A DNA stretch of 64,000 bases from Lachnospiraceae bacterium (GTDB lineage Bacteria; Bacillota; Clostridia; Lachnospirales; Lachnospiraceae): the NCBI GenBank assembly GCA_910575555.1, contig CAJTFX010000008.1, positions 1-64,000 on the forward strand, in the 5' to 3' direction. The notes under the pieces were generated by a model, which was not told the origin of the DNA, searched no databases, and worked only from the letters and a program-made list of their open reading frames with translations. Made by a program: the position numbers and the translations under genes. Positions 50,995-59,058 of the stretch are shown here, one piece after another; the stretch's first letter is position 1; the number at the start of each line of letters is the position of its first letter.

Positions 50995-51256
50995 GAAAAT
51001 GAAGCTGTTTGTGTTGATGGCGGGCAGATACGACATTGTCCGGGGCGCCAAAATCTGCTTTCATCTGGATGTGGAAAAGAACCTGTACGTTGCTTCCTGC
51101 GACCGTAAGGATTTTGGGATTGTAAAGTTCTTAAAGGATGGAAGCAAAAAAGAACTGCAGATGCTTGGCGCGGAGTTTACTGGTGTTGTATTGCATACGG
51201 ACTTAGATCAGTATCTGACAGAAGTATTGGTAAAGGCGAAGGAAAAAGCGGCGTGA
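50987..51256 (+). CDS. Hypothetical protein (89 aa), possible partner of the RNase-like toxin
   Basis: GTG 50987 lies 7 bp after AGGAG and overlaps the toxin stop by 8 bp, so the two are co-translated. Small α/β protein (KLFVLMAGRYDIVRGAKICFHLDVEKNLYVASCDRKDFG). Not recognised; its tight coupling and size fit an immunity or antitoxin role, which is inference. An in-frame ATG at 50999 is the alternative. Confidence 0.65.
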   Translation: MVRKMKLFVLMAGRYDIVRGAKICFHLDVEKNLYVASCDRKDFGIVKFLKDGSKKELQMLGAEFTGVVLHTDLDQYLTEVLVKAKEKAA

Positions 51257-51307
51257 TGAGAAGGAAAGGGTTTGTGTGTTTATGCATGTACGCCTGGAGG
51301 TGGAAAA

Positions 51308-51619
51308 ATGATTGGAAACAGGAAAGGAAGAAAAAGGAGCAGGAAACTTTTGGAATGGATCTGTAGATACAGTGGGTACTGGCATCTGATCTGTACGCCG
51401 GGTGACGAACATCTGAATATGATGATGGCAAGAAATATTATCAAATGTCTCGCCAGAAATGGATTGTATGAATTCATTTTTGTATTTTTAACCGTCCACA
51501 GGGATGAGGAATTCATAAAGAGTATGCTGTCATTTATCAGCTTGGATCTGCTGCTTGATGAGGTTAAGCATAACGGGATGGATGGACTTATCCGGCTGCT
51601 TGATGAACATTTGCGGTAG
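51308..51619 (+). CDS. Hypothetical protein (103 aa)
   Basis: Start ATG 51308 after TGGAGGTGG. Basic N-terminus (MIGNRKGRKRSRK) then helices; ICKYS-type and NIIKCLARNGLYEFIFVFL segments. Not recognised. Part of the leader-D operon. Confidence 0.6.
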   Translation: MIGNRKGRKRSRKLLEWICRYSGYWHLICTPGDEHLNMMMARNIIKCLARNGLYEFIFVFLTVHRDEEFIKSMLSFISLDLLLDEVKHNGMDGLIRLLDEHLR

Positions 51620-51704
51620 TATATGCTCAGGGCAGCGCTAGAAAAATTTTCTGTTTGTAACCAGAAGATATGCCGGGCACGGTCATCCGTAAAGGAGGTG
51701 TGCG

Positions 51705-52007
51705 GTGTCGATTTGGAATGAAGACAGCGGATATTATTGTTTACTGATTGCAATCTTCTGTGATGTGGATGCGACAGAGGCAAAACTGATCTACAAATAT
51801 GGGCCGGGACATCCGATCAGTAAAAGGATTTTCAGTAAAAAAATAAGGATTGAAGGTGCAAAAGATATGGAAAAGGAGACGATGGGAAATGTAATGTACC
51901 GGATGCGGAAAGCAGGATATACGCTGGAGGAGATAGCAAATGCATTCGGCTGCTATCCGTCTACAGTAAAAAGAAGGATCGAAAGGGCAAAGAACAAGGA
52001 GGCGTAG
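51705..52007 (+). CDS. HTH protein with GTG start (100 aa)
   Basis: GTG 51705 follows AAAGGAGGT (51691-51699). The C-terminal half, MRKAGYTLEEIANAFGCYPSTVKRRIERAKNKEA, is a helix-turn-helix of the homeodomain-like/resolvase type. The N-terminal half (YYCLLIAIFCDVDATEAKLIYKYG) is unassigned. Possibly a DNA-binding accessory factor or regulator. The same TLEEIA pattern appears in the tail of the Rpn protein at 33120. Confidence 0.7.
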   Translation: MSIWNEDSGYYCLLIAIFCDVDATEAKLIYKYGPGHPISKRIFSKKIRIEGAKDMEKETMGNVMYRMRKAGYTLEEIANAFGCYPSTVKRRIERAKNKEA

Positions 52008-52011
52008 CAAA

Positions 52012-52602
52012 ATGATGGTGCAGGCAAAACCGCCCGAAACATGGGAGCAGGAATTTGCCCGGCTGTCCTATGAGTGGGAGAAAATATATGCTTACGGGGA
52101 TGCCGCCAGCATGTGTACGGATGGAATTCTCCTAAACCGGATACGGATTGAGCTTTTGGGGATTGAGAAAAAGATTAACGGTCCAGATGATGACAGGCGG
52201 CTGAAAATCCCGCCAAAGGTTCAGGAAAGCTTCATGGCATGTGCAGAAAAAATCCGGGCACAGGCACAAAGCGCTGTACAGGAATATCTGGCAATGGAAG
52301 AATATCGGTATATGCAGGCTGTGCTGCCGAAGATGACACCAAAGCAAAAGCGGGATACCCATGCATTAGAAGTTTCCGGTAAAGTAATGGGGCTGGAGGA
52401 TGCGCTTGCAGAAGACAATCTGGTAGTTTTAAGGGAATATGGAAGTCCCGGCATGCTGACAGAACTGATTGTAGAAACAGCAAAAAAGCTGCAGAATCTA
52501 CCTTTAAAGCCGGCAGCGGTTTCTGAAAAAAAGCAGGAGGATATGCAGGAAGACTGGCAGGTGGAAGGGCAGATGAGTATTTATGATCTGGCAGTTACAT
52601 AA
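52012..52602 (+). CDS. Hypothetical protein with clamp-binding-like C-terminal motif (196 aa)
   Basis: Helical soluble protein, AAGGAGG upstream. A disordered tail (about 165-185) ends in GQMSIYDLAVT. QMSIYDL resembles the Q-x-S-L/I-F/Y motif with which proteins contact the bacterial sliding clamp. The PcfK-like product at 53186 ends in a similar QMSLFDM. Not otherwise recognised. Confidence 0.65.
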   Translation: MMVQAKPPETWEQEFARLSYEWEKIYAYGDAASMCTDGILLNRIRIELLGIEKKINGPDDDRRLKIPPKVQESFMACAEKIRAQAQSAVQEYLAMEEYRYMQAVLPKMTPKQKRDTHALEVSGKVMGLEDALAEDNLVVLREYGSPGMLTELIVETAKKLQNLPLKPAAVSEKKQEDMQEDWQVEGQMSIYDLAVT

Positions 52603-52623
52603 GAGAGGGAAAGGAGAAAACGA

Positions 52624-53040
52624 ATGGTAGACCAGAGTAAAATTGCGGAAATTTTTAATGATTTTATGTCCCTTTACTTAGGGAGGGAACAGACAGGGAT
52701 TGAGGAACTCTGTAAGAGGCACGATTATCACCGGATGCTGATGGGGCTTCTTTCAAATCTGGACGAGGCAGCAAAAATACCAGTTCCGGTAGTGATGAAA
52801 GAGTGTTATGAGGTATATAAAAAATACCGGAACAGGGAAATGACGGAGCCGGACTATGAAGATTTGATGGAAGAGACCAGGAAGCTTTCGGAGAAATGGA
52901 AATCCAATAAATGGTGTACCCGGGTCATTGTAGAGCTGTTAGGGCTTCTGGAGGAAGATGACAGGGAACGCAAAAGGATTGCAGAAGAAGTAGAACGGGA
53001 AATGGAAGAGGAAATGAGGCGGCAGAGGGAAGCGGCATAA
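52624..53040 (+). CDS. Hypothetical helical protein (138 aa)
   Basis: Acidic, helical, with a strongly charged C-terminal coiled segment (RKRIAEEVEREMEEEMRRQ). AAAGGAG upstream. Followed by a terminator. Not recognised. Confidence 0.65.
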   Translation: MVDQSKIAEIFNDFMSLYLGREQTGIEELCKRHDYHRMLMGLLSNLDEAAKIPVPVVMKECYEVYKKYRNREMTEPDYEDLMEETRKLSEKWKSNKWCTRVIVELLGLLEEDDRERKRIAEEVEREMEEEMRRQREAA

Positions 53041-53046
53041 ACTAAC

Positions 53047-53071
53047 GGAGAGTCAGAAGGCTCTCCATTTT
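53047..53071 (+). terminator. Terminator before the PcfK/PcfJ operon
   Basis: GGAGAG (53047-53052) pairs with CTCTCC (53061-53066), then ATTTTG. Confidence 0.7.
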
Positions 53072-53185
53072 GTTATACCGTGTGCAGAAAATACTGTCGG
53101 CAGCAGTGGTCCTGTCTTGGATATGGAGCAGGGCATTGTCGGTGGAGACTTCTGAAATGGAAGATAGGATAAGGAGGAAGTAGAA

Positions 53186-54007
53186 GTGTATGAAGCAATG
53201 ATAAATAATACGGGAGAATTAAATGCGATGGCAGTTCATCTTAGAATCTCACAGAATTTTTCAGAACTGAGGGCATTAGCGGCTCAGTGGCTGGTGCCCG
53301 AGCAGGATGTGGAGGATTTTATCAAAGGGAAGAGGTTTCAGCTTGCAGAGATCCCGCTGTCTGAAAAGGATTATACTTCCGCAGCAGAAAAGCTACAGGA
53401 GGAGATGTGGCTGATGAAGGACAAGCTTTTTACAGATATTGTAGGCCGGTATCTGATGAAGAAGGCGGCAAAAGACCCTCTGTTTGAAAGTCAGGTACTG
53501 AAAAAGCAGAAAACCCTTCAGAAATGTATGAACTATGTTATGGAGCAGGCTTATCAGATCGCAGAAAAAGAGCACGATATCAGATTTGGCGGAGAAAAGA
53601 ATCCAAACCGCCGTGCGGATGATGCACACCGGTCTATCGGTATGGGAATATCAGAGACGCAGGTATATCAGTGGGCGGATGCGTATTATGCCCTGGATGA
53701 TGAGGCTGAGGAGGCGAAAGCGAAAAAAGCAGAAAAGAAAAAACGGCTGAATTCTTTGAAAAAGAAAGAGGAACGTAAAAAAAATAGCGCTTTATCCGGG
53801 AATCCTCCGGTAAAAGGTGTATCGGAAGAGAAAATAGAAAAGAACGCAGAAAAAGATGAAGAGAAGCCGGAAAAGGCATCTGAAGCAAAAGGGCAGGCTA
53901 AAGGAGTAAAAAAATCGGTAGAAAAGCCAATCCAGATGTCTCTGTTTGACATGCTGGCAGATAATGGTGAAGAAAAGATTGTGGAGGAAAGCCATGAAAG
54001 CATTTAA
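53186..54007 (+). CDS. PcfK-like protein
   Basis: 273 aa with GTG start; AAGGAGG 8 bp upstream. Residues ~65-165 carry the PcfK-like core: IVGRYLMKKAAKDPLFESQVL, KTLQKCMNYVMEQAYQIAE and DAHRSIGMGISETQVYQWADAYY. A long Lys/Glu/Ala-rich disordered region follows and ends in IQMSLFDMLADNG, a near-perfect sliding-clamp binding motif (QxSLF). PcfK and PcfJ are named from the pCF10 conjugation region; exact role unknown. PcfJ follows two genes later. Confidence 0.8.
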   Translation: MYEAMINNTGELNAMAVHLRISQNFSELRALAAQWLVPEQDVEDFIKGKRFQLAEIPLSEKDYTSAAEKLQEEMWLMKDKLFTDIVGRYLMKKAAKDPLFESQVLKKQKTLQKCMNYVMEQAYQIAEKEHDIRFGGEKNPNRRADDAHRSIGMGISETQVYQWADAYYALDDEAEEAKAKKAEKKKRLNSLKKKEERKKNSALSGNPPVKGVSEEKIEKNAEKDEEKPEKASEAKGQAKGVKKSVEKPIQMSLFDMLADNGEEKIVEESHESI

Positions 54008-54545
54008 AGGATTCTGCAAGGATCTGACCTGCCGTGGTTTTCAGTTCAGTGAGACAGCAGTGAACCAGACAGAGAAAGCAGACTGTGCAAAGAATGGGTT
54101 TCATTGTGCGGAGAATCCATTGGACTGTTTTAACTATTATTCTAATTGGCGCAATTCTGTTTATTATGAGGTGGATGCGTTTGGAGACCTTGATGAGGAT
54201 GCGGTAGACAGCAAGATCTCCTGCACAGAAATGCGGTTGATCCGCAGGCTTTCGTTGGAGCAGATGCTTTTCGAGGCAGCAGTCTACATGGTAGAACATC
54301 CCAAACGCCTGTGTAATTACAGGGTAAGCCAAGAAACAGGTACAGCCAGTGATGGATTTGGGATAGTCCGCGGAAAAAATCCAAGGGCAGCTGGGAAAAC
54401 AGGAGAAGTATTGCTAATCCTGAAGGAAGAGCAGGACAGCCCTGATATTGAGGAGATTGCGTTAATAAAAATTGACGGGAAACGCTATCACCCGGGCAGG
54501 TTTTATAACGCTTATGGAAAATATGAAGGAAAGAGGCAGGTATGA
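53994..54545 (+). CDS. DUF7666-like hypothetical protein (183 aa)
   Basis: Starts at ATG 53994 (GGAGG upstream), inside the end of the PcfK-like gene. The N-terminus MKAFKGFCKDLTCRGFQF, then KNGFHCAENPLDCFNYYSNW, is a recurrent phage/element pattern (I recall it as DUF7666) with a conserved Gly-Phe-His-x-Cys. The C-terminal half is β-rich. It is placed between the PcfK- and PcfJ-like genes and overlaps the latter by 4 bp. Function unknown. Confidence 0.7.
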   Translation: MKAFKGFCKDLTCRGFQFSETAVNQTEKADCAKNGFHCAENPLDCFNYYSNWRNSVYYEVDAFGDLDEDAVDSKISCTEMRLIRRLSLEQMLFEAAVYMVEHPKRLCNYRVSQETGTASDGFGIVRGKNPRAAGKTGEVLLILKEEQDSPDIEEIALIKIDGKRYHPGRFYNAYGKYEGKRQV

Positions 54546-56713
54546 AGAAAAAAGAATTAATGGCACTGACGCCGGCTAATTTGACATCATATATAAGAAT
54601 GATGGCAAAAAAAGAAGATCCTGAAAGAAGCTTTTTGTGTGGTACAACAGGGAAGATCTATCATTTTAAACTATGTATGCGTGCGAAAATTGAAAAAGGA
54701 TATTTAATCGTTTCTATTTATTTTGCAGAATATGTTCGGGCAGATGCAAGGAATCCGGCTTATGTGGTGTATTTTGATAAAAAAGAGGATGATTTTATTA
54801 CCTTTGAGACGGACAGTGGAAGATGGAGAAAATCCATGCTGCATAATCTTGACGGCACAAGATATATGTATGATCCAAAAACGTGTATTAGTAAGAAAGA
54901 TAGAAAAATAATTTCAGGATACTTAGGTACAGAGGATGGAACTTACAGAGATGTGCGAGGGTATCAGGAGAAAATACGAGAGCAGCAGCTTGCTGCCCGA
55001 TATAAGAAGAAAACAGATGTATGGGATGAAACCATGAAGGCAGTGCCAGGACTGCCGAAGGACTGGACGCGTTGGCTTTTAAGAAATGCCGTCTCTGAAC
55101 ACTATATTTTCTATAAATATAAGAGAGGCGGGGCAACGGAAGGATACTGCACCCACTGCCAAAAAACGGTGGCGATCAAAAATCCAAAGTATAACAAGCT
55201 AGGTGTCTGCAGCAGATGTGGGCAGAAAATTCAGTTTAAGTCAGTAGACAAAGCGGGTTCTTTTTGGACAAAATATGATGCGGCATATTTGATTCAGCGT
55301 TGTAAGATCGGGATTGTTTTAAGACAGTTTGAGGTATGCATGACCCTTGATAAAAGAGAATTCCAAAGACCAGGAGTTTATTTCAATGAAACGCGACGCT
55401 TTCTTTATGACGGCCAATTCCATGAGGATGAATATTATTATGGGATTTTTAAGAACAGAGATGTACGCTGGATTGCTGGTGAAAGTGACTGCCGGAGAGT
55501 GGGGTTCTATTATTATTATTTTCCGCCGACACAAGGAAAAGTATATCCCAGGACATTGCCTGATCTGGGACGGAAAGAGTTAAAAGAGACCGGATTAATC
55601 CAGTATATTCAAAATCATTCTGTTTTAAATCCCCGTAGATATCTTAATACATGGAGAAAGATTCCAGTATTGGAGCAGATTTCAAAAGCAGAGCTTAAAA
55701 GCCTTTCAGAAGAATTGATAAAAAATCCCGAGAAATTAGTCTGGAGAGATTCAAAAGGAGGACTGGCGAAAAAGCTGGAGATTGATAATGCCAGATTGAA
55801 AAGGTTAAGAAAATCAGACGGTAATATTCTTGTCTTATACTGGCTGCAGCAGGAGAAGAAAGAGAATATCTGCATGCCAGATGAGCTGATCAGGTGGTTT
55901 GTCGAAAATAGTATTGTCCCAAAGGATCTTGCATTTATTCATGACCGGATGAGTTACATACAGATAAAAAATTATCTTATACGCCAGGGGAAAGAGCAGG
56001 AAGACAATATCCCCCAGGTACTGACTACCTGGAAAGATTACCTTTCTATGGCAAAGCGGGTCAAAATGAATGTATATGACGAGATTGTATTCAGAGTTTC
56101 CAAGCTGTACCAGAGGCATAAGGAACTGGTGGAATATATCCAGAAGAACCAGTTGTCGGTAACGGCTGGAGAACTGGAAGAGGAATATCCATACATTAAT
56201 GACATTCTTCCAAAGTTACAGAAGAAATACGAATACTCGAATAAGACATATACGATTCTTGCACCGAAATCTATCAAGGATATTCTGGAGGAAGGGCAGG
56301 CGCTGCATCACTGCATTGACAAGAAGAAGGAGTATTTTGAGCGTATCAATAATCAGGAGAGTTATATTCTGTTTCTGAGAAAGACGAAACAGCCGGCTCA
56401 GCCTTACTATACGTTGGAGGTAGAGCCGGGCGGTGTGATACGGCAGAAGCGCACAGAGTATGACCGCCAGAAAAAGGATATTGACAAGGCATCTGCATTT
56501 TTGCGGAAATGGCAGACGGTTATCCAAAAAAGGCTTACCAGAGAGGATGTTACACTGGCAGAAAAGAGCCGGGAAATCCGGGTAGAATCCTATGCCGAGA
56601 TGCGGAAGAAAAAAGTGAAAATCAATGGCGGCCTCTTTAGGGGACAGTATCTTGCAGATGTTCTGGAAGCGGATTTGATGGAGATTCCAGATACAGTAAA
56701 AGAAGCGGCATAG
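54542..56713 (+). CDS. PcfJ-like protein
   Basis: 723 aa. A zinc ribbon in the first third (YCTHCQKTV and VCSRCGQKI, about residues 201-225) and the PcfJ domain at the C-terminus: ILEEGQALHHCIDKKKEYFERI, NQESYILFLRKTKQPAQPYYTLEV (conserved Cys and Thr-Leu-Glu), then a helical end (FLRKWQTVIQKRL). PcfJ-like proteins are found on conjugative plasmids and elements in Firmicutes and in phages; function unproven, though nucleic-acid association is likely. Coupled to the upstream gene by ATGA. Confidence 0.85.
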   Translation: MKKKELMALTPANLTSYIRMMAKKEDPERSFLCGTTGKIYHFKLCMRAKIEKGYLIVSIYFAEYVRADARNPAYVVYFDKKEDDFITFETDSGRWRKSMLHNLDGTRYMYDPKTCISKKDRKIISGYLGTEDGTYRDVRGYQEKIREQQLAARYKKKTDVWDETMKAVPGLPKDWTRWLLRNAVSEHYIFYKYKRGGATEGYCTHCQKTVAIKNPKYNKLGVCSRCGQKIQFKSVDKAGSFWTKYDAAYLIQRCKIGIVLRQFEVCMTLDKREFQRPGVYFNETRRFLYDGQFHEDEYYYGIFKNRDVRWIAGESDCRRVGFYYYYFPPTQGKVYPRTLPDLGRKELKETGLIQYIQNHSVLNPRRYLNTWRKIPVLEQISKAELKSLSEELIKNPEKLVWRDSKGGLAKKLEIDNARLKRLRKSDGNILVLYWLQQEKKENICMPDELIRWFVENSIVPKDLAFIHDRMSYIQIKNYLIRQGKEQEDNIPQVLTTWKDYLSMAKRVKMNVYDEIVFRVSKLYQRHKELVEYIQKNQLSVTAGELEEEYPYINDILPKLQKKYEYSNKTYTILAPKSIKDILEEGQALHHCIDKKKEYFERINNQESYILFLRKTKQPAQPYYTLEVEPGGVIRQKRTEYDRQKKDIDKASAFLRKWQTVIQKRLTREDVTLAEKSREIRVESYAEMRKKKVKINGGLFRGQYLADVLEADLMEIPDTVKEAA

Positions 56714-56802
56714 AAGGAGCGAAAAGGTAGAAACAGAAATGGTTTAGGCCGGAGATGATTTAGTATGAATGTAAATTATAGGAAGGATGGAGAACGAATG
56801 AT

Positions 56803-57117
56803 ATGGTTGAGATGGCAGGGAAAGAGTATCTGCTGAAATTAAGAAAAGAGCAGGCTCATATGAGAGAAGAGATAATAAGACTGGTTACAGAGAAAGGCAC
56901 ACTTTCCTATCAGGAGATTTATCTTAAGATGGAGGAACAGTATCACAAATACTGCCCGTTTTCATATGAAAGAGATCGGATTCTGGAAGGTGTGATAAAT
57001 AACGAGCTTGCAATTCTGGTAAACCGTAAAGAACTGGTAGAGATTGCGGTAGAGGCAGGCGCGGTATATTGTCTTGCCAGAGATGACGGCAGAAGGAAAA
57101 TTGTCCATGCCGCATGA
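56803..57117 (+). CDS. Hypothetical protein, possibly winged-helix-like (104 aa)
   Basis: EIIRLVTEKGTLSYQEIYLKMEEQ and RDRILEGVINNELAILVNRKE suggest a compact winged-helix fold. AAGGATGGAG is upstream, and the stop is 17 bp before the next start. DNA binding is only a suggestion. Confidence 0.6.
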   Translation: MVEMAGKEYLLKLRKEQAHMREEIIRLVTEKGTLSYQEIYLKMEEQYHKYCPFSYERDRILEGVINNELAILVNRKELVEIAVEAGAVYCLARDDGRRKIVHAA

Positions 57118-57134
57118 GAAAGAGGGAGGTTTAT

Positions 57135-57557
57135 ATGAGAAAAAAAGAAAACATGCTGTTTGAGTTGAAAGAGACCTGCAATTTCCTTGATGTGTTCGAG
57201 CATTGCTCTGAAGCACCGGATTCTTTAAGCTCAGGGGAATATCCGGATGCTCAGATCGGGCATATTCGCGCATATTGGAACCAGGATGGCTGGCAGGGGA
57301 GCTATTTCCCGTGCAGAGGGGAACTTTGGTCGAAAGCATTTCACCGGGAATCACAGGATATTTACCGTTGTCTGGTAACACAGCTTGATAATCTGGAATC
57401 CTTAAGAAAATTTTGTAAGGCCCATCCATCTTCATCTGTGAGTGAATATGAGTATGATTTTTTTATGAACGGGCATGTTGCAGACTACTGGATTAGGTTC
57501 ATAACAAGGGAGAACGATTACAATTTGTATCTGAAGGGATTTACGAAAAACCATTAG
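57135..57557 (+). CDS. Hypothetical protein (140 aa)
   Basis: ATG 57135 follows AGAGGGAGG; a longer frame from 57114 lacks a site. Mixed α/β with conserved-looking WNQDGWQGSYFP and a C-terminal YEYDFFMNGHVADYWIRF. Not recognised. A purine/pyrimidine hairpin GGAAAGGGAAAGA/TCTTTCCTTTTC (about 57593-57628) follows as a likely terminator. Confidence 0.65.
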   Translation: MRKKENMLFELKETCNFLDVFEHCSEAPDSLSSGEYPDAQIGHIRAYWNQDGWQGSYFPCRGELWSKAFHRESQDIYRCLVTQLDNLESLRKFCKAHPSSSVSEYEYDFFMNGHVADYWIRFITRENDYNLYLKGFTKNH

Positions 57558-57685
57558 GATATATGGATATCTAAAAAACAATGAAATGTGGAAAGGGAAA
57601 GAGAATCAATTTTTCTTTCCTTTTCTTTGAAAACAGTAAAGACGGTTGGTAAATAAGTTGCAATGAGTAAGAAAGGGAGAAAAAT

Positions 57686-58690
57686 ATGATGAATAGAAAC
57701 GAATTTTTTAATTATATAGCTGAGAATGTGCGGATGTATCTGCCGTCATCCTTTGAAGATGCACAAGTATTGATTGAGGAAAGCATAAAAGAGAATGGGA
57801 GAAAGGTTCCGGCTCTTTTGATCATACGGCAGGGTGATAGTTCAATTCCGCGTATCCCGTTAGAAGAGATTTACAGCGATTACATGGCAGGGAACAGCCT
57901 TAATGCCTGTGTAAGGAAAGCTGCTGATCTGCGGGTTGCGTATGACAATTCGGAATGCTTATCTGATCTGGGTTATGTAAAAGATTATGAAAAGATAAAA
58001 GATAAATTAATGATAAAGCTTTGTGACCCGGAATTAAACCAGGAATGGCTTACTGATAAGGTTTACACATTGCATGGGGATTTTGCGGCTGTTTATTATG
58101 TGAAGATATTTGAGAATGAAGAGCAAACTTTCAGCATGCCTGTCAACAAACAGTTGATGGAGGATTGGAAAGTAACCATAAAGCAGATTCATGAGGATGC
58201 GCTCCTTTCAGAGAGGGCAAAACAGGCGTTTCTTTTTGAGATAGATGATTACATTTGTTGGATAACGACAGGTAATGGAATCATCAGAAATCTTTTAGAT
58301 GGAAAAACAGAATGGCATCCGGAAATAGCGGAAACGCCGCTGCTGTGCCTGACGAATAGCAGTATGAAAAATGGTGCGTCTATGATTCTTCAGGAGGATC
58401 TTATGAAACAGGTAGGAGAGATCATAGGCTCTGATTTTTATGTGTTGCCGTCTTCCATTCATGAAACTTTACTTGTGCCCATAGGGATTATGGATGTATC
58501 GGGGTTATTTCAGATGGTGAAAGATGTGAATGAAACCGAGGTAGATCTAAGCGATCAATTATCAAATAAAGTGCAGTACTATGACCGTGCAAAAGGGATA
58601 TTTGAAAATGCGGAAAGAAGAAACAAGGCAACATCCTTTATCATAATGAATGGAGAATTCTATATGGGACAAGGACCTGCGGCCGCATAA
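57686..58690 (+). CDS. DUF5688-type protein (334 aa)
   Basis: Begins MNRNEFFNYIAENVRMYLPSSFEDAQV and contains PRIPLEEIYSDYMAGN, LTNSSMKNGASMIL and DFYVLPSSIHETLLVP, the recurrent blocks of the DUF5688 family that is abundant in gut clostridial elements. No catalytic residues known. Ends in an Ala-rich tail (GQGPAAA). Preceded by GGGAG. A terminator follows at 58766. Function unknown. Confidence 0.8.
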   Translation: MMNRNEFFNYIAENVRMYLPSSFEDAQVLIEESIKENGRKVPALLIIRQGDSSIPRIPLEEIYSDYMAGNSLNACVRKAADLRVAYDNSECLSDLGYVKDYEKIKDKLMIKLCDPELNQEWLTDKVYTLHGDFAAVYYVKIFENEEQTFSMPVNKQLMEDWKVTIKQIHEDALLSERAKQAFLFEIDDYICWITTGNGIIRNLLDGKTEWHPEIAETPLLCLTNSSMKNGASMILQEDLMKQVGEIIGSDFYVLPSSIHETLLVPIGIMDVSGLFQMVKDVNETEVDLSDQLSNKVQYYDRAKGIFENAERRNKATSFIIMNGEFYMGQGPAAA

Positions 58691-58765
58691 GAACATGTTC
58701 ATGAAAAAGGGCTGCTTTTTAGGCAGTCAGAAAGATGAATTCAAATTTGGGATGTGTAATTTGGA

Positions 58766-58798
58766 AGAAAGGCGGATCATAAATTCCGTCTTTCTTTT
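58766..58798 (+). terminator. Terminator after the DUF5688 gene
   Basis: AGAAAGGCGGA (58766-58776) pairs with TCCGTCTTTCT (58785-58795), allowing one G-U, followed by Ts. Confidence 0.75.
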
Positions 58799-58837
58799 AA
58801 AGTGAGTACAGAAAAAGTATTACGAGAGAGGAATATT

Positions 58838-59035
58838 ATGGATGAATTTAACAGGATTATAGAATTTGCGATGAGAGAAGATGTGGAGCTGTATACCTCC
58901 ATGCCTGCAGGCTGGAGAAGGATTATAGGCGCAATGACTGCGCCCCGCGGGAGCATGTGGATCTGCAATGGGAAATCACATTTTTCTGGGGAAAGAAAGA
59001 CAGCCCTTTTGGTGAAAGAAGAGTGTCTGGAATAG
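58838..59035 (+). CDS. Small hypothetical protein (65 aa)
   Basis: ATG 58838 after AGAGGAA. FNRIIEFAMREDVELYTSMPAGWRRIIGAMTAPRG then a basic tail. It lies just ahead of the PAPS-reductase-like gene, with 23 bp between the stop and the chosen start of that gene. Not recognised. Confidence 0.6.
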   Translation: MDEFNRIIEFAMREDVELYTSMPAGWRRIIGAMTAPRGSMWICNGKSHFSGERKTALLVKEECLE

Positions 59036-59058
59036 TTTTTGGAAATGGAGTGGATACA

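Noticed and set aside
53186-56713. Relaxase gene in the PcfK/PcfJ region
   Set aside because: PcfG-like relaxases neighbour these genes in pCF10, but no HUH-type or MobA motif was visible here; it presumably lies outside the window.
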